Below, piece by piece: positions 25,246-34,001 of a DNA stretch of 64,000 nucleotides. The stretch comes from Bradyrhizobium barranii subsp. apii (GTDB taxonomy: Bacteria > Pseudomonadota > Alphaproteobacteria > Rhizobiales > Xanthobacteraceae), in NCBI RefSeq assembly GCF_011516635.5, contig NZ_CP096255.1, positions 7,376,501 through 7,440,500 of the forward strand, read 5' to 3'. Each line of letters begins with the position of its first letter. The first letter of the stretch is position 1. The notes beneath the pieces are model-generated. The model searched no databases. It was not told the origin of the DNA and worked only from the letters and a program-made list of their open reading frames with translations. Position numbers and translations under genes: made by a program.

Positions 25246-25323
25246 AGCGTCGGGCGATTCGAGCGACGTGCGAGGAACCAACCTTCCTCGACGCCATTGC
25301 CATGCTGAGCATGGAGCAGAATC

Positions 25324-25437
25324 ATGACCAGGCACCTGACGCGAGCCCATCTCGCGCGCGGGGTGGCCGGCGCGGTGTCCACGCTGGTCCTGTGCGCGAC
25401 GGCGGCATTCACCATCGCCCACCACTTCGCGCTGTGA
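25324..25437 (+). CDS. tiny single-span membrane protein (37 aa)
   Basis: The frame MTRHLTRAHLARGVAGAVST continues LVLCATAAFTIAHHFAL and stops. GGAGCAG lies upstream of the ATG. A basic N-terminus followed by one hydrophobic helix suggests an inner-membrane microprotein. It is 10 bases upstream of the next gene and may be co-transcribed with it. Confidence 0.45.
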   Translation: MTRHLTRAHLARGVAGAVSTLVLCATAAFTIAHHFAL

Positions 25438-25447
25438 GGGATTTCGC

Positions 25448-25774
25448 ATGACGTCCGATCCCGAGGAGTCGGTGAGGCTGCAAGGTTTTGGCGAGATGAC
25501 GTTGCGCACCGCCGTCGCGACACTGATGGCGCTCGCGCCGCGCGAGCGATCCGATGCCGCCATCTTCCGTGTCCGCGACGGCGTGCGTTTGGCCTCGAGC
25601 GAGATCGGCGAACTTGCCTCCGACTGGGGGATGACACCGATGGCTGAAGTCAGGTCTCCAAGCCTCGTCCCGGACCAGCACTGGCCGGACATCGTTCGCG
25701 GCATGGTGCGCGAGGCGCCACTGCCGGCACTGATGGTGGCGTTCCTGGTGGGCGTGTTGGTGGCGCGGCGGTAG
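25448..25774 (+). CDS. hypothetical C-tail-anchored protein (108 aa)
   Basis: The N-terminal 85 residues are soluble (MTSDPEESVRLQGFGEMTLR, LRTAVATLMALAPRERSDAA) and the last 20 form a hydrophobic tail (LPALMVAFLVGVLVARR) suited to a single membrane anchor. It follows the microprotein at 25324 closely. Family not recognised. Confidence 0.5.
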   Translation: MTSDPEESVRLQGFGEMTLRTAVATLMALAPRERSDAAIFRVRDGVRLASSEIGELASDWGMTPMAEVRSPSLVPDQHWPDIVRGMVREAPLPALMVAFLVGVLVARR

Positions 25775-25959
25775 TCTACTGACCTACTGTCCAGCATCGG
25801 ACCATCGGCCGGCGAATGTAGAGCCATGCCGCCGCGGCAGATGCCCCTGCCCGGCCAAATCGGCCGTGGACCCGCCCCGAAAATCGTTGCAAAAAGGCGC
25901 TCCCGAGGCGCTAGCGGCCGGTCCGCCAAGCCTCTGGAAAACGTCGACTTTTGGAAGAA

Positions 25960-26036
25960 TGGTCGGAGTGGCAGGATTCGAACCTGCGACCCCTGCGTCC
26001 CGAACGCAGTGCTCTACCGGGCTGAGCCACACTCCG
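25960..26036 (-). tRNA. tRNA-Pro (anticodon CGG)
   Basis: Read on the minus strand, CGGAGTG pairs with CACTCCG at the acceptor. The anticodon arm is CTGCG-TTCGGGA-CGCAG with CGG at the centre, the T arm contains GGTTCGAATCC, and CCA is encoded. The 77-base gene is intact. It lies where accessory DNA gives way to core genes and is a possible integration site, though no direct repeat of its end was found. Confidence 0.95.
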
Positions 26037-26086
26037 ACAAGAAGGCGGCTTATAGCGTCGGGTTTGACGCACCGCAAGCGGCCGGC

Positions 26087-27094
26087 ATGAGGAATTTTGT
26101 CCCTGTGAAAACGGGTCTTGAAACGCTGATTTTACCGGCCGGCGCGGCCGGCGCGGAAGCTGCCGCCCGGATTTTGGCCGCCGGCGGGCTGGTCGCGTTT
26201 CCGACCGAGACGGTCTACGGGCTCGGCGCGGACGCCGCCAATGCCACCGCGATCGCCCATCTTTACGCCGCCAAGGGGCGGCCGGCCTTCAATCCGCTGA
26301 TCGCCCATGTCGCCGATCTCGCCGCCGCGCGCCGGATCGGGCGTTTCGACGCGCGTGCGTTGAGGCTTGCGGAAGCGTTCTGGCCGGGGCCGCTGACGCT
26401 GGTGGTGCCGAAGACGGACGACTGTCCGGTGGCCGAGTTGGCCACCGCCGGGCTCGACACGGTCGCGATCCGCATTCCCGCCCATCCGGTGGCGGAGGCG
26501 ATCCTGCACGCCTTCGGGGGGGCCGTGGTGGCGCCGTCGGCCAACATCTCCGGCCATGTCTCGCCGACACTGGCAGCCCATGTCGAAAGCGACCTTGCCG
26601 GACGGATCGACCTGATCGTGGACGGCGGGCCTGTTACGGTCGGCGTCGAATCGACCATTGTCGGCTGTTTCGACGCCCCGATGCTGCTCCGCCCCGGCGG
26701 GCTGTCGCGCGAGCGGATCGAGGCCGTGCTCGGCGCGCCGCTGGCGCGGCCACCTGTAGAGGCCGAGAGCGACGACAGCCAGCCGCTGGCGCCGGGCATG
26801 CTGGCCTCGCATTACGCGCCGCGCGCCAGCGTGCGGCTCAATGCGCGCGATGTGGCCGCGGGCGAAGCGCTGCTGGCGTTCGGCCCCGATCGCCTGCCGG
26901 GCCTGGAGGCCGCCGCCGCTGTCATGAATTTGTCGCCCGCGGCTGATCTCGATGAAGCCGCCACCAATCTGTTCGGCTATCTTCGCGCCCTCGATGCGAA
27001 GAGCCCGCGAGCGATCGCGGTGATGGCGGTGCCGGAAGAAGGACTTGGCGAGGCCATCAACGACCGGCTGCGCCGGGCCGCGGTCGCCCGATAG
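26087..27094 (+). CDS. threonylcarbamoyl-AMP synthase (Sua5/YrdC)
   Basis: The 335-residue protein has the YrdC domain (residues about 15-200): LVAFPTETVYGLGADA, YAAKGRPAFNPL, WPGPLTLVVP, VAIRIPAHPVA, APSANISGHVSPT and VESTIVGC. The C-terminal Sua5 domain is present, with PGMLASHYAPRA in the linker. The enzyme makes threonylcarbamoyl-AMP from threonine, bicarbonate and ATP for the t6A37 modification of ANN-decoding tRNAs. The ATG at 26087 (MRNFVPVKTGLETL) was preferred because longer frames run through the tRNA gene. Length is normal for Sua5-type proteins. Confidence 0.92.
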   Translation: MRNFVPVKTGLETLILPAGAAGAEAAARILAAGGLVAFPTETVYGLGADAANATAIAHLYAAKGRPAFNPLIAHVADLAAARRIGRFDARALRLAEAFWPGPLTLVVPKTDDCPVAELATAGLDTVAIRIPAHPVAEAILHAFGGAVVAPSANISGHVSPTLAAHVESDLAGRIDLIVDGGPVTVGVESTIVGCFDAPMLLRPGGLSRERIEAVLGAPLARPPVEAESDDSQPLAPGMLASHYAPRASVRLNARDVAAGEALLAFGPDRLPGLEAAAAVMNLSPAADLDEAATNLFGYLRALDAKSPRAIAVMAVPEEGLGEAINDRLRRAAVAR

Positions 27095-27142
27095 CGCATG
27101 ATCCGGAAAAATGTGCAGCGGTTTTCCGATAAGATCATGCGC
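27094..27142. repeat. GCGCATGATC palindromic repeat
   Basis: GCGCATGATCCGGAAAA and TTTTCCGATAAGATCATGCG form an imperfect inverted repeat directly after the stop codon. It resembles a repeat common after genes in Bradyrhizobium and may help end transcription. Confidence 0.7.
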
Positions 27143-27172
27143 AAGAGATAAGAGCGAAGAAGAGACAAGAGC

Positions 27173-28600
27173 ATGAACGTCAATAAATCTGCCACCCCGC
27201 CGCTTGCGCCCGAATTGATCGAACAATTCCGCAAGATCGTCGGCGACCGCCATGCCATCACCGGCGCGGCCGACATCGAGGCTTACGTCACCGAGGAGCG
27301 CAACCTGTTTCACGGCCGCTCGCCGCTGGTGCTGCGCCCGGGCTCGACGGCGGAAGTCTCGGCGATCTGCAAGCTCGCCTCCGCGCACGGAATCGCGCTG
27401 GTGCCGCAGGGCGGCAACACCGGGCTCGTCGGCGGCCAGACGCCGCACAACGGCGAAGTGGTGGTGTCGCTGCGCCGGCTCGACAAGATCCGCGAGGTCG
27501 ACACCGCCTCCAACACCATGACCTGCGAGGCCGGCGTCGTGCTCCAGGTCGCGCAGCAGAAGGCGGCTGACGTGGACCGGCTGTTTCCGCTCTCGCTCGG
27601 CGCGGAAGGAAGCTGCACCATCGGCGGCAATCTCTCGACCAATGCCGGCGGCACCGCCGCGCTCGCCTATGGCGTCGCGCGCGAGATGGCGCTGGGGCTC
27701 GAGGTGGTGCTCGCCGACGGTCGCGTGCTCAACGTGTTGTCGAAGCTGAAGAAGGACAACACCGGCTACAATCTGCACAACCTCTTCATCGGCGCGGAAG
27801 GCACGCTCGGCATCATCACCGCGGCCACGCTCAAGCTGTTTCCGAAGCCGCGGGCGGTCGAGACCGCGTTCGTCGGGCTGAAATCGCCGGCGGCGGCGCT
27901 GAAGCTGCTGACCATCGCGCAAGGCGAAGCCGCGAACGCGCTGACGAGCTTCGAACTGCTGTCGGAGATGGCGGTCGACTTCTCGGTCCGCCACGGCATC
28001 GACGTGCGCGATCCGCTTGAGCATAAGCATCCCTGGTACGTGCTGATGGAATTGTCCGCAGCCAGCGACGATGCCCGCACGCCGCTGGAGACGATCCTGA
28101 CGCGCGCCATGGAAGACGAGATCGTCGACGACGCCGTGATCGCGGCCAACCTCACCCAGCGCAACGGCTTCTGGAAGCTGCGCGAGGAGATGTCGTCGGC
28201 GCAGAAGCCGGAGGGCGGCTCGATCAAGCATGACATCTCCGTGCCGGTCGCCGCCGTGCCCGCCTTCATCGACGAAGCCAATGCCGCCGTCGTGAAACTG
28301 ATCCCGGGCGCGCGGCCGGTGCCGTTCGGCCATCTCGGCGACGGCAATCTGCATTACAATGTCAGCGAGCCCATCGGCGCCAACACCGCGGATTACCTGG
28401 CGCGCTGGCACGAGATGAACGCGGTCGTGTTCGAGATCGTGCTGCGCATGGGCGGCTCGATCTCGGCCGAGCACGGCATCGGCGTGCTCAAGCGCGACGA
28501 ACTGCCCGAGGTGAAGGACAAGACCGCGATCGAGCTGATGCGCTCGATCAAGGCGATGCTGGATCCGCAGGGCATCATGAATCCGGGGAAGGTGCTGTGA
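27173..28600 (+). CDS. FAD-linked oxidase (D-2-hydroxyacid dehydrogenase type)
   Basis: The 475-residue flavoprotein has an FAD_binding_4 domain (LVLRPGSTAEVSAICKLAS, LVPQGGNTGLVGGQ, EGSCTIGGNLSTNAGGTAA, NLFIGAEGTLGIITAATLKL). A C-terminal FAD-oxidase domain follows with VPFGHLGDGNLHYNVS and GGSISAEHGIGVLKRDEL, which hold the metal- and substrate-binding histidines. Members oxidise D-2-hydroxyglutarate, D-lactate or similar acids; the exact substrate is not shown. It is followed with overlap by an acetyltransferase. Confidence 0.9.
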   Translation: MNVNKSATPPLAPELIEQFRKIVGDRHAITGAADIEAYVTEERNLFHGRSPLVLRPGSTAEVSAICKLASAHGIALVPQGGNTGLVGGQTPHNGEVVVSLRRLDKIREVDTASNTMTCEAGVVLQVAQQKAADVDRLFPLSLGAEGSCTIGGNLSTNAGGTAALAYGVAREMALGLEVVLADGRVLNVLSKLKKDNTGYNLHNLFIGAEGTLGIITAATLKLFPKPRAVETAFVGLKSPAAALKLLTIAQGEAANALTSFELLSEMAVDFSVRHGIDVRDPLEHKHPWYVLMELSAASDDARTPLETILTRAMEDEIVDDAVIAANLTQRNGFWKLREEMSSAQKPEGGSIKHDISVPVAAVPAFIDEANAAVVKLIPGARPVPFGHLGDGNLHYNVSEPIGANTADYLARWHEMNAVVFEIVLRMGGSISAEHGIGVLKRDELPEVKDKTAIELMRSIKAMLDPQGIMNPGKVL

Positions 28601-29037
28601 GCGTCTCACTTACGATCGATGCGATCACCGACGCCGATGTCGAGCCCGTCGTCGCGCTGTGGCAGCGCTGCGGCCTGACGCGGCCCTGGAACGACCCGCA
28701 TGCCGACATCGCGCTGGCGCGGCGGCGCGACAATTCGACCGTGCTGATCGGCCGCGATGGCGGCGCGATCGTCGCCACCGCCATGGTCGGCCATGATGGC
28801 CATCGCGGCTGGGTCTATTACGTCGCGGTCGATCCTGATGGGCGCAAACGCGGTTTCGGTCGCGTCATCATGGCGGCTGCCGAGGACTGGCTGCGGCAGG
28901 CCGGCATTTTGAAGCTGCAGCTGCTGGTCCGCCGCGAGAACGCGCAAGCCAATGTGTTCTACCAGTCGCTGGGTCTCGAGGAATCGACCTCGGTGATGTT
29001 CCAGAAGTGGCTCGACGGCCGCGCTTCCACAACGTAG
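28597..29037 (+). CDS. GNAT family acetyltransferase (YpeA-like)
   Basis: The 146-residue protein shows the GNAT fold with VYYVAVDPDGRKRGFGRVIM (acetyl-CoA loop of the R-x-x-G-x-G/A type) and LLVRRENAQANVFYQSLGLE near the end. The start region VVALWQRCGLTRPWNDP resembles YpeA. The substrate is unknown. It starts with GTG overlapping the stop of the oxidase (GTGA), so the two are translationally coupled. Confidence 0.85.
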   Translation: MSVSLTIDAITDADVEPVVALWQRCGLTRPWNDPHADIALARRRDNSTVLIGRDGGAIVATAMVGHDGHRGWVYYVAVDPDGRKRGFGRVIMAAAEDWLRQAGILKLQLLVRRENAQANVFYQSLGLEESTSVMFQKWLDGRASTT

Positions 29038-29050
29038 CTGGAAAACAGCA

Positions 29051-29632
29051 ATGACCATTTCCGATCGCGTCCGCATCAAGGACGTCCGCGTGCTCTCGGA
29101 CGGCTGGACCACGCTGAAGACCACGACGTTCGAGTACCGGCGCGCCAATGGCGAGTGGCAGACGCAGCACCGGGAAACCTATGAGCGCGACAACGCCGCC
29201 GCCGTGCTTCCGTATAATCGCGCACGGCGTACGGTGATTCTGGTACGCCAGTTCCGCCTGCCGGCCTTTATCCGCGGCTACGACGATCTCCTGATCGAAG
29301 CCGCCGCCGGCGTGCTGGACGATGCCTCCCCCGAGGTGCGCATCCGCGCCGAGGCCGAGGAGGAGACCGGCTATCGCCTGCACCACGTCCACAAAGTGTT
29401 CGAGGCCTTCATGAGCCCCGGCGCCATCACCGAGAAGCTGCATTTCTTCGTCGCCGAATACGAGCCGGAGATGCGGGTCAGCGACGGCGGCGGCCTCGAG
29501 CACGAAGGCGAGGACATCGAGGTGCTGGAGCTCTCGATCGACGAGGCCTTGGCAATGATCGCGGACGGCCGCATCATCGACGCCAAGGCGATCATGCTGC
29601 TGCAATACGCGGCGCTGCATATTTTCAGGTGA
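29051..29632 (+). CDS. nudK: NUDIX hydrolase NudK (GDP-mannose pyrophosphatase-like)
   Basis: The 193-residue protein matches E. coli NudK in layout: RIKDVRVLSDGWTTLKTTTF, ETYERDNAAAVLPYN, VILVRQFRLPAFIRGYDD, then the Nudix box (IEAAAGVLDDASPEVRIRAE with EAEEETGY), MSPGAITEKLHFFVAEY and HEGEDIEVLELS. NudK hydrolyses GDP-mannose and related sugar nucleotides. It starts 13 bases after the acetyltransferase, probably in the same transcription unit. Confidence 0.85.
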   Translation: MTISDRVRIKDVRVLSDGWTTLKTTTFEYRRANGEWQTQHRETYERDNAAAVLPYNRARRTVILVRQFRLPAFIRGYDDLLIEAAAGVLDDASPEVRIRAEAEEETGYRLHHVHKVFEAFMSPGAITEKLHFFVAEYEPEMRVSDGGGLEHEGEDIEVLELSIDEALAMIADGRIIDAKAIMLLQYAALHIFR

Positions 29633-29646
29633 GTTACGCTTTCTTC

Positions 29647-29784
29647 CTTCTCCCCCTGTGGGAGAAGGTGGCGCGAAGCGCCGGATGAGGGGTACGCGTC
29701 CGCAAATTCAGAAAGAGCGGACTCGCGGAGAGATACCCCGCCGCTCCGCGGCGAGCCACCCTCTCCCGCAAGGGGAGAGGGGAA
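29647..29784. repeat. intergenic palindromic repeat (CTCCCCC...GGGAGAAGG type)
   Basis: Starts TCCTTCTCCCCCTGTGGGAG and ends CCCTCTCCCGCAAGGGGAGA, with GCGAAGCGCCGGATGAGGGG inside. The ends are inverted. It fits a widespread rhizobial intergenic repeat and holds no gene. Confidence 0.7.
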
Positions 29785-29901
29785 GACAGCGCAATCGGCT
29801 CCACTAAGCCTGCAATTCTGCCCTGCGCCGCCCCGCCCCGGTTGAGCTACCCCAAAACTATCTCTAGTCTGGTCCCAACCAAGAACCAGGAGACGCGCCC
29901 C

Positions 29902-30831
29902 ATGTCCGCTTCGCGCGATGACGAATTCGGCTTTGCGCCCGACTACGACTCCCCCGTCCCCTATATGCAGCGCACGCGCGATTATTACACCGCGATCGGC
30001 TACGCCACGCCGTATCGCTGGGCGCATTACTCGGAGGCGCCGTTCCAGCCTCTGAAGAAACCGCTGTCGCAATCGCGCGTGACGATCATCACCACGGCCG
30101 CACCTTACGATCCCACCAAGGGCGATCAGGGGCCGGGCGCGGCGTACAATGGCGGCGCCAAATTCTACCAGGTCTATGACGGCGACACCTCGAAGCAGCA
30201 CGATCTGCGCATCTCGCACATCGGCTACGACCGCAAGCACACCACGGCGACCGACAACGGCACCTGGTTTCCGCTGCCGCAGCTCTTGAAGGCATCTGCC
30301 GCAGGCCGCATCGGCGAGGTGAGCCAGCGTTTCTTCGGCGCGCCGACCAACCGCAGCCATCGCGTCACGCTCGACACCGACGCGCCAGAAATCCTGGCGC
30401 GCTGCCTCGCTGACAAGGTCGATGTCGCCGTGCTGGTGCCGAACTGCCCGGTCTGCCACCAGACCACCGCACTGGTGGCGCGGCATCTCGAGGCCAACGG
30501 CATTCCGACCGTGGTGATGGGCTGCGCCAAGGACATCATCGAGCATGCCGCCGTGCCGCGCTTCTTGTTCTCGGACTTCCCACTCGGCAATTCCGCGGGC
30601 AAGCCGCACGACGTCGCCTCGCAGGCGCAAACGCTGGAGCTCGCGCTGAAACTGCTGGAGACCGCGAGCGGTCCGCAGACCACGATGCAGTCGCCGCTGC
30701 GCTGGAGCGAGGACGCCTCCTGGAAGCTCGACTACAACAACGTCGCACAGCTCTCGCCTGAAGAGCTGGCGCGCCGCCGCGCCGAATTCGACAAGCAGAA
30801 GGAGATCGCGCGCGGCAACCGCGCCGCCTGA
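29902..30831 (+). CDS. GrdB-like glycine/sarcosine/betaine reductase family protein
   Basis: The 309-residue protein begins MSASRDDEFGFAPDYDSPVP (AGGAG upstream). It contains VTIITTAAPYDPTKGDQGPG, DLRISHIGYDRKHTT and VAVLVPNCPVCHQTTALVAR with cysteines at the site used by selenocysteine in GrdB/PrdB. VMGCAKDIIEHAAVPRFLFS and SDFPLGNSAGKP follow. In anaerobes these subunits reduce glycine, betaine or proline; in aerobic rhizobia the role is unknown. A class III CoA-transferase follows 36 bases downstream and is likely co-transcribed. Confidence 0.75.
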   Translation: MSASRDDEFGFAPDYDSPVPYMQRTRDYYTAIGYATPYRWAHYSEAPFQPLKKPLSQSRVTIITTAAPYDPTKGDQGPGAAYNGGAKFYQVYDGDTSKQHDLRISHIGYDRKHTTATDNGTWFPLPQLLKASAAGRIGEVSQRFFGAPTNRSHRVTLDTDAPEILARCLADKVDVAVLVPNCPVCHQTTALVARHLEANGIPTVVMGCAKDIIEHAAVPRFLFSDFPLGNSAGKPHDVASQAQTLELALKLLETASGPQTTMQSPLRWSEDASWKLDYNNVAQLSPEELARRRAEFDKQKEIARGNRAA

Positions 30832-30867
30832 CGTCCTCCGACAACAACAAACAAAGGGGAGAGCGAC

Positions 30868-32061
30868 GTGACGCGACCGTTCGAGGGCGTGAAGATCCTG
30901 GACTTCACGCAAGTGCTGGCCGGCCCCTATGCGAGCTACCAGCTCGCGCTACTCGGGGCAGATGTCATCAAGGTCGAGCGGCGGGAGGGCGAGGACATGC
31001 GCCGCACGCCGCTCAGCCGCGAATGGGCCGAGCGCGGGCTCGCGCCGGCGTTCCAGGCCATCAACGGCAACAAGCGCAGCCTGACGCTCGATTTGCAAAA
31101 GCCCGACGCCATCGCGATCGTGAAGAAGCTCGTGGCGCAAGTCGACGTCGTCATGGAGAATTTTCGCCCGGGCGTGATGGACAAGCTCGGCATCGGCTAC
31201 GAGGCTCTGTCGGCGATCAATCCAAAACTGATCTATTGCGCCGTGTCCGGCTTCGGCCAGACCGGCCCGGACCGCCTGCGGCCCGGCTATGACGGCAAGA
31301 TGCAGGCGCTGTCGGGCATCATGGCGATCACGGGCCATCCCGAGACGGGGCCGACGCGCGCGGGCTTTGCGGTGTGCGATGTGCTCTCGGGCGCCACGGC
31401 CGCATTCGGCGTGTCGAGCGCGCTGTATCAGCGCGACCGCACCGGCAAGGGACAGCTCATTGACGTCTCGATGCTGGAGGCGACGATGGCGTTTCTCTCG
31501 GGGCAGATCGCGGACTGGTCGGTCGCCGGCCATCGCCAGCAGCTGTCGGGCAACCAGGCGGTGAGCCGCCGGACCACGGCAAATCTGTTCAGATGCGGCG
31601 ACGGCCACATCCTGCTCGCCGTCAACAACGAGAAGCAGTATCGCGCGCTGATGTCCGCGCTCGGCCGCGAGGACACGCTGTCAGACCCGCGCTTCGCCGA
31701 CTGGTTCGCGCGCAACGAGAACGAGAGCGCATTGCGCGCCATCATCGAGGAGGCGCTGGCGGCCAGGCCTGCGCGCGAGTGGGAGACAATCCTGGAAGAT
31801 GCCGGCGCGCCGTGCGCCAGCATCTGGAAGGTCGAGGAGGTCATCGATCATCCGCAAATCAAGGCCCGCGGCGCGATCCAGGAGCTGGATACGCCCTACG
31901 GCCGCCTGCGCTTTGCCGGCAGCGGCTTCAAGCTCGCCCATGGCGGCGGCCGGCTGGACCGGATGGCGCCGGAATTGGGTGCGGATACGGATGCGGTGCT
32001 GGGTGAGCTGGGATTCGATGCGGCGGAGATTGCGGCGCTCAGAGCCAAAGAGATCGTGTAG
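30868..32061 (+). CDS. class III CoA-transferase (CaiB/BaiF family)
   Basis: The 397-residue protein has the CaiB/BaiF sequence features VKILDFTQVLAGPYASYQLA, LLGADVIKVERREGEDMR, GNKRSLTLDLQKPDA, DVVMENFRPGVMDKLGIGYE, and RPGYDGKMQALSGIMAITG with the catalytic aspartate. It moves CoA between acyl groups; donor and acceptor are not evident. The GTG start has GGGGAG upstream. It is linked with the GrdB-like gene. Confidence 0.92.
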   Translation: MTRPFEGVKILDFTQVLAGPYASYQLALLGADVIKVERREGEDMRRTPLSREWAERGLAPAFQAINGNKRSLTLDLQKPDAIAIVKKLVAQVDVVMENFRPGVMDKLGIGYEALSAINPKLIYCAVSGFGQTGPDRLRPGYDGKMQALSGIMAITGHPETGPTRAGFAVCDVLSGATAAFGVSSALYQRDRTGKGQLIDVSMLEATMAFLSGQIADWSVAGHRQQLSGNQAVSRRTTANLFRCGDGHILLAVNNEKQYRALMSALGREDTLSDPRFADWFARNENESALRAIIEEALAARPAREWETILEDAGAPCASIWKVEEVIDHPQIKARGAIQELDTPYGRLRFAGSGFKLAHGGGRLDRMAPELGADTDAVLGELGFDAAEIAALRAKEIV

Positions 32062-32067
32062 ATTGCG

Positions 32068-32159
32068 TAGGGTGGGCAAAGGCGCAACGCGCCGTGCCCA
32101 CCGTCTATCCACTTGCTTGAAACACGATGGTGGGCACGCTTCGCTTTGCCGACCCTACG
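32068..32159. repeat. TAGGGTGGGCAAAG intergenic repeat (copy 1)
   Basis: Starts GTAGGGTGGGCAAAGGCG and ends in the inverse TTTGCCGACCCTACGG, with GTGCCCACC and GGTGGGCAC inside. A second copy is at 44020-44116. Likely a hairpin at the RNA level. Confidence 0.8.
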
Positions 32160-32169
32160 GCACCGCCGC

Positions 32170-32925
32170 CTAAAACAACGACCCCTGCCCGTCATCTGAC
32201 GAGCTAGCAGCAACCTTCCGGGCCGCCTTCTTCGGTTTCGCCGCCTCTGCCTCGGCCTCCATCTCATCCGCACTGATCGGCAACACGAGCTGATCGTCGT
32301 CATTGGCGACGCGGGTGGAGACCGGGTGCCAGGCGAATTCACCGATGCGCGGGGCGGACATCAGCGGGAACACCGCGTCGACATCGTCGCCGCGGCTGTC
32401 GAGCCAGCGCTCGAAATCGCGCGGGCTGATGGTGACGGGCACGCGGTCATGCAGCGCGGCGAGATCCTCGCCCGCCGCCGCCGTGACGATCGCGACGGTG
32501 TCGAGCTCCTCACCGTTCGGCCCGACCCAGGTCTCGAATACCGCCGCAAAGCCGAGCGGCTCGCCGTCGGCGCGGTGGATGAAGAAGGGCTGCTTGCGGC
32601 CGCCCTCCGCCTTCCATTCATAATAACCGTCGGCCGGGATCAGGCCGCGGCGCCGCCGAATCGCGTTCTTGAAGGCGGGCTTTTCCAGCACCGTCTCAGA
32701 GCGCGCGTTGATCAGGAGCGTAAATCCCTTGGGATCCTTGACCCAGCTCGGCAACAATCCCCAGCGCATCAAGCGGAAATGGCGCGCGCCGTTCTCGAGC
32801 AGCACGACCGGAATCGGTTGTGTCGGCGCGACGTTGTACCGTGGCGGGAAATTCGGCTGCTCGATGTAGCCGAACAGTTGCCGTAAAGCCGCGGGGGCCG
32901 AAGTTATGACGAAGCGTCCACACAT
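32170..32925 (-). CDS. SOS response-associated peptidase (SRAP, YedK/HMCES)
   Basis: The 251-residue protein starts MCGRFVITS with the catalytic Cys2. It has YNVAPTQPIPVV, MRWGLLPSWVKDPKG, INARSETVLEKPAFKNAIRR, CLIPADGYYEWK-type sequence (GLIPADGYYEW) and the late HDRVPVTI histidine. SRAP proteins cross-link to abasic sites in single-stranded DNA and protect them. The C-terminal 35 residues are acidic then basic (EMEAEAEAAKPKKAARK), beyond the core domain. Confidence 0.93.
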   Translation of the reverse strand: MCGRFVITSAPAALRQLFGYIEQPNFPPRYNVAPTQPIPVVLLENGARHFRLMRWGLLPSWVKDPKGFTLLINARSETVLEKPAFKNAIRRRRGLIPADGYYEWKAEGGRKQPFFIHRADGEPLGFAAVFETWVGPNGEELDTVAIVTAAAGEDLAALHDRVPVTISPRDFERWLDSRGDDVDAVFPLMSAPRIGEFAWHPVSTRVANDDDQLVLPISADEMEAEAEAAKPKKAARKVAASSSDDGQGSLF

Positions 32926-32988
32926 CCTTGGCTATCTATATAGGGTCCGTTCAGGTCGTTTTAACCCCGAACGCTAACACTGCGGCAG

Positions 32989-33489
32989 ATGAGCTCAAAG
33001 GCCTCCCAACCCGCGCGGACGCATGTACAGACGGGCCCCGAGGCCGCCGCCTGGGCCGAGCGGCTGCGCGTGGCCAACATCAACCCGCGAACCGGGCTTG
33101 CCACCGACTATCTCAACCATTTCAATGAAGCCGTGATGCTCCTGGAAATGGTCCCGGACATGCCGGAATGCGCCGAAGATTTTTTGACCTGGTCGCCGCT
33201 GTCCTATGCCGAGCATTTCACCGCGTCGAATTTCAAGGCACGGGATCTGGCCATCGAAGCCTATGAGAAGGCCGATCCGAACGTGCGCGCCCAGTTCGAC
33301 CACATCACTGATACCATGACCTCGATCCTGACAGCGGTCGGCTCGGCTATGCGCGAGGTCGAGAAGGACACGACCCGCGTCCGCCTCGCCGAGCAGGCCA
33401 CGCTCTGGGTCAAGCCGCTGATCGCGGCCTGCGGCGGCATCATCAATGGCGGCGCGGAAGCCGACGTCGACACCATCATGGCGAATTGA
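32989..33489 (+). CDS. hypothetical helical protein (166 aa)
   Basis: The product begins MSSKASQPARTHVQTGPEAA and is mainly helical: LATDYLNHFNEAVMLLEMVP, MPECAEDFLTWSPLSYAEHF, KARDLAIEAYEKADPNVRAQ, TTRVRLAEQATLWVKPLIAA. I recognise it as a type of conserved protein of Bradyrhizobiaceae without known function. No signal peptide or membrane span. It is followed by a NUDIX gene 30 bases downstream. Confidence 0.7.
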   Translation: MSSKASQPARTHVQTGPEAAAWAERLRVANINPRTGLATDYLNHFNEAVMLLEMVPDMPECAEDFLTWSPLSYAEHFTASNFKARDLAIEAYEKADPNVRAQFDHITDTMTSILTAVGSAMREVEKDTTRVRLAEQATLWVKPLIAACGGIINGGAEADVDTIMAN

Positions 33490-33519
33490 GCCAAGGGCTG
33501 TTGAAGGGTTGTTGAAGAT

Positions 33520-33954
33520 ATGTCTGCGGTCATCCAGCCCACCCACCCCCAGATCGCGGTCAGCGCCGCCATCTTCCGCGACGGCAAGGTACTTCTGACC
33601 CGCCGCGCCCGCTCGCCCGCCAAGGGGTTCTATTCGCTGCCCGGCGGCCGGGTCGAGTTCGGCGAATCGCTGCACCAGGCGCTGGCGCGCGAGGTCGACG
33701 AGGAGACCGGGCTCGCCATCGAGATCATTGGCCTCGCCGGCTGGCGCGAGGTGTTGCCGGCCGCAGCCGGCGCCGGCCATTACCTGATCATGTCCTTTGC
33801 CGCCCGCTGGGTGGCCAAGGAGCCGGCTCTCAACGACGAGCTCGACGATTACCGCTGGATCGCCCCCGACGCCCTGGCGAGCCTCGGCGACCTCAAGCTG
33901 ACCGGGGGGCTGGAGGAGGTCATCCTGTCGGCCGCCCGGCTGATCGGGCCCTGA
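33520..33954 (+). CDS. NUDIX hydrolase
   Basis: The 144-residue protein has a complete Nudix box GGRVEFGESLHQALAREVDE followed by ETGL, preceded by ISAAIF-like strand residues (VSAAIFRDGKVLLTRRAR). The substrate is unknown; the family hydrolyses nucleoside diphosphates linked to other groups. It lies between a hypothetical gene and a TIGR02301 gene on the same strand. Confidence 0.9.
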   Translation: MSAVIQPTHPQIAVSAAIFRDGKVLLTRRARSPAKGFYSLPGGRVEFGESLHQALAREVDEETGLAIEIIGLAGWREVLPAAAGAGHYLIMSFAARWVAKEPALNDELDDYRWIAPDALASLGDLKLTGGLEEVILSAARLIGP

Positions 33955-34001
33955 CTGCCCCGTCTTGCGTCATCCGCCCCAAGGGGGCATACACCCCGCC
34001 G

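Noticed and set aside
25960..26036. Direct-repeat attachment site for the tRNA in the accessory half
   Set aside because: No second copy of the tRNA 3' sequence was found between 1 and 25.9 kb by reading.
26132..28609. 825-residue minus-strand frame over the Sua5 and oxidase genes
   Set aside because: It is rich in Arg, His and Gly, crosses two well-supported genes on the other strand, and is a GC-rich shadow frame.
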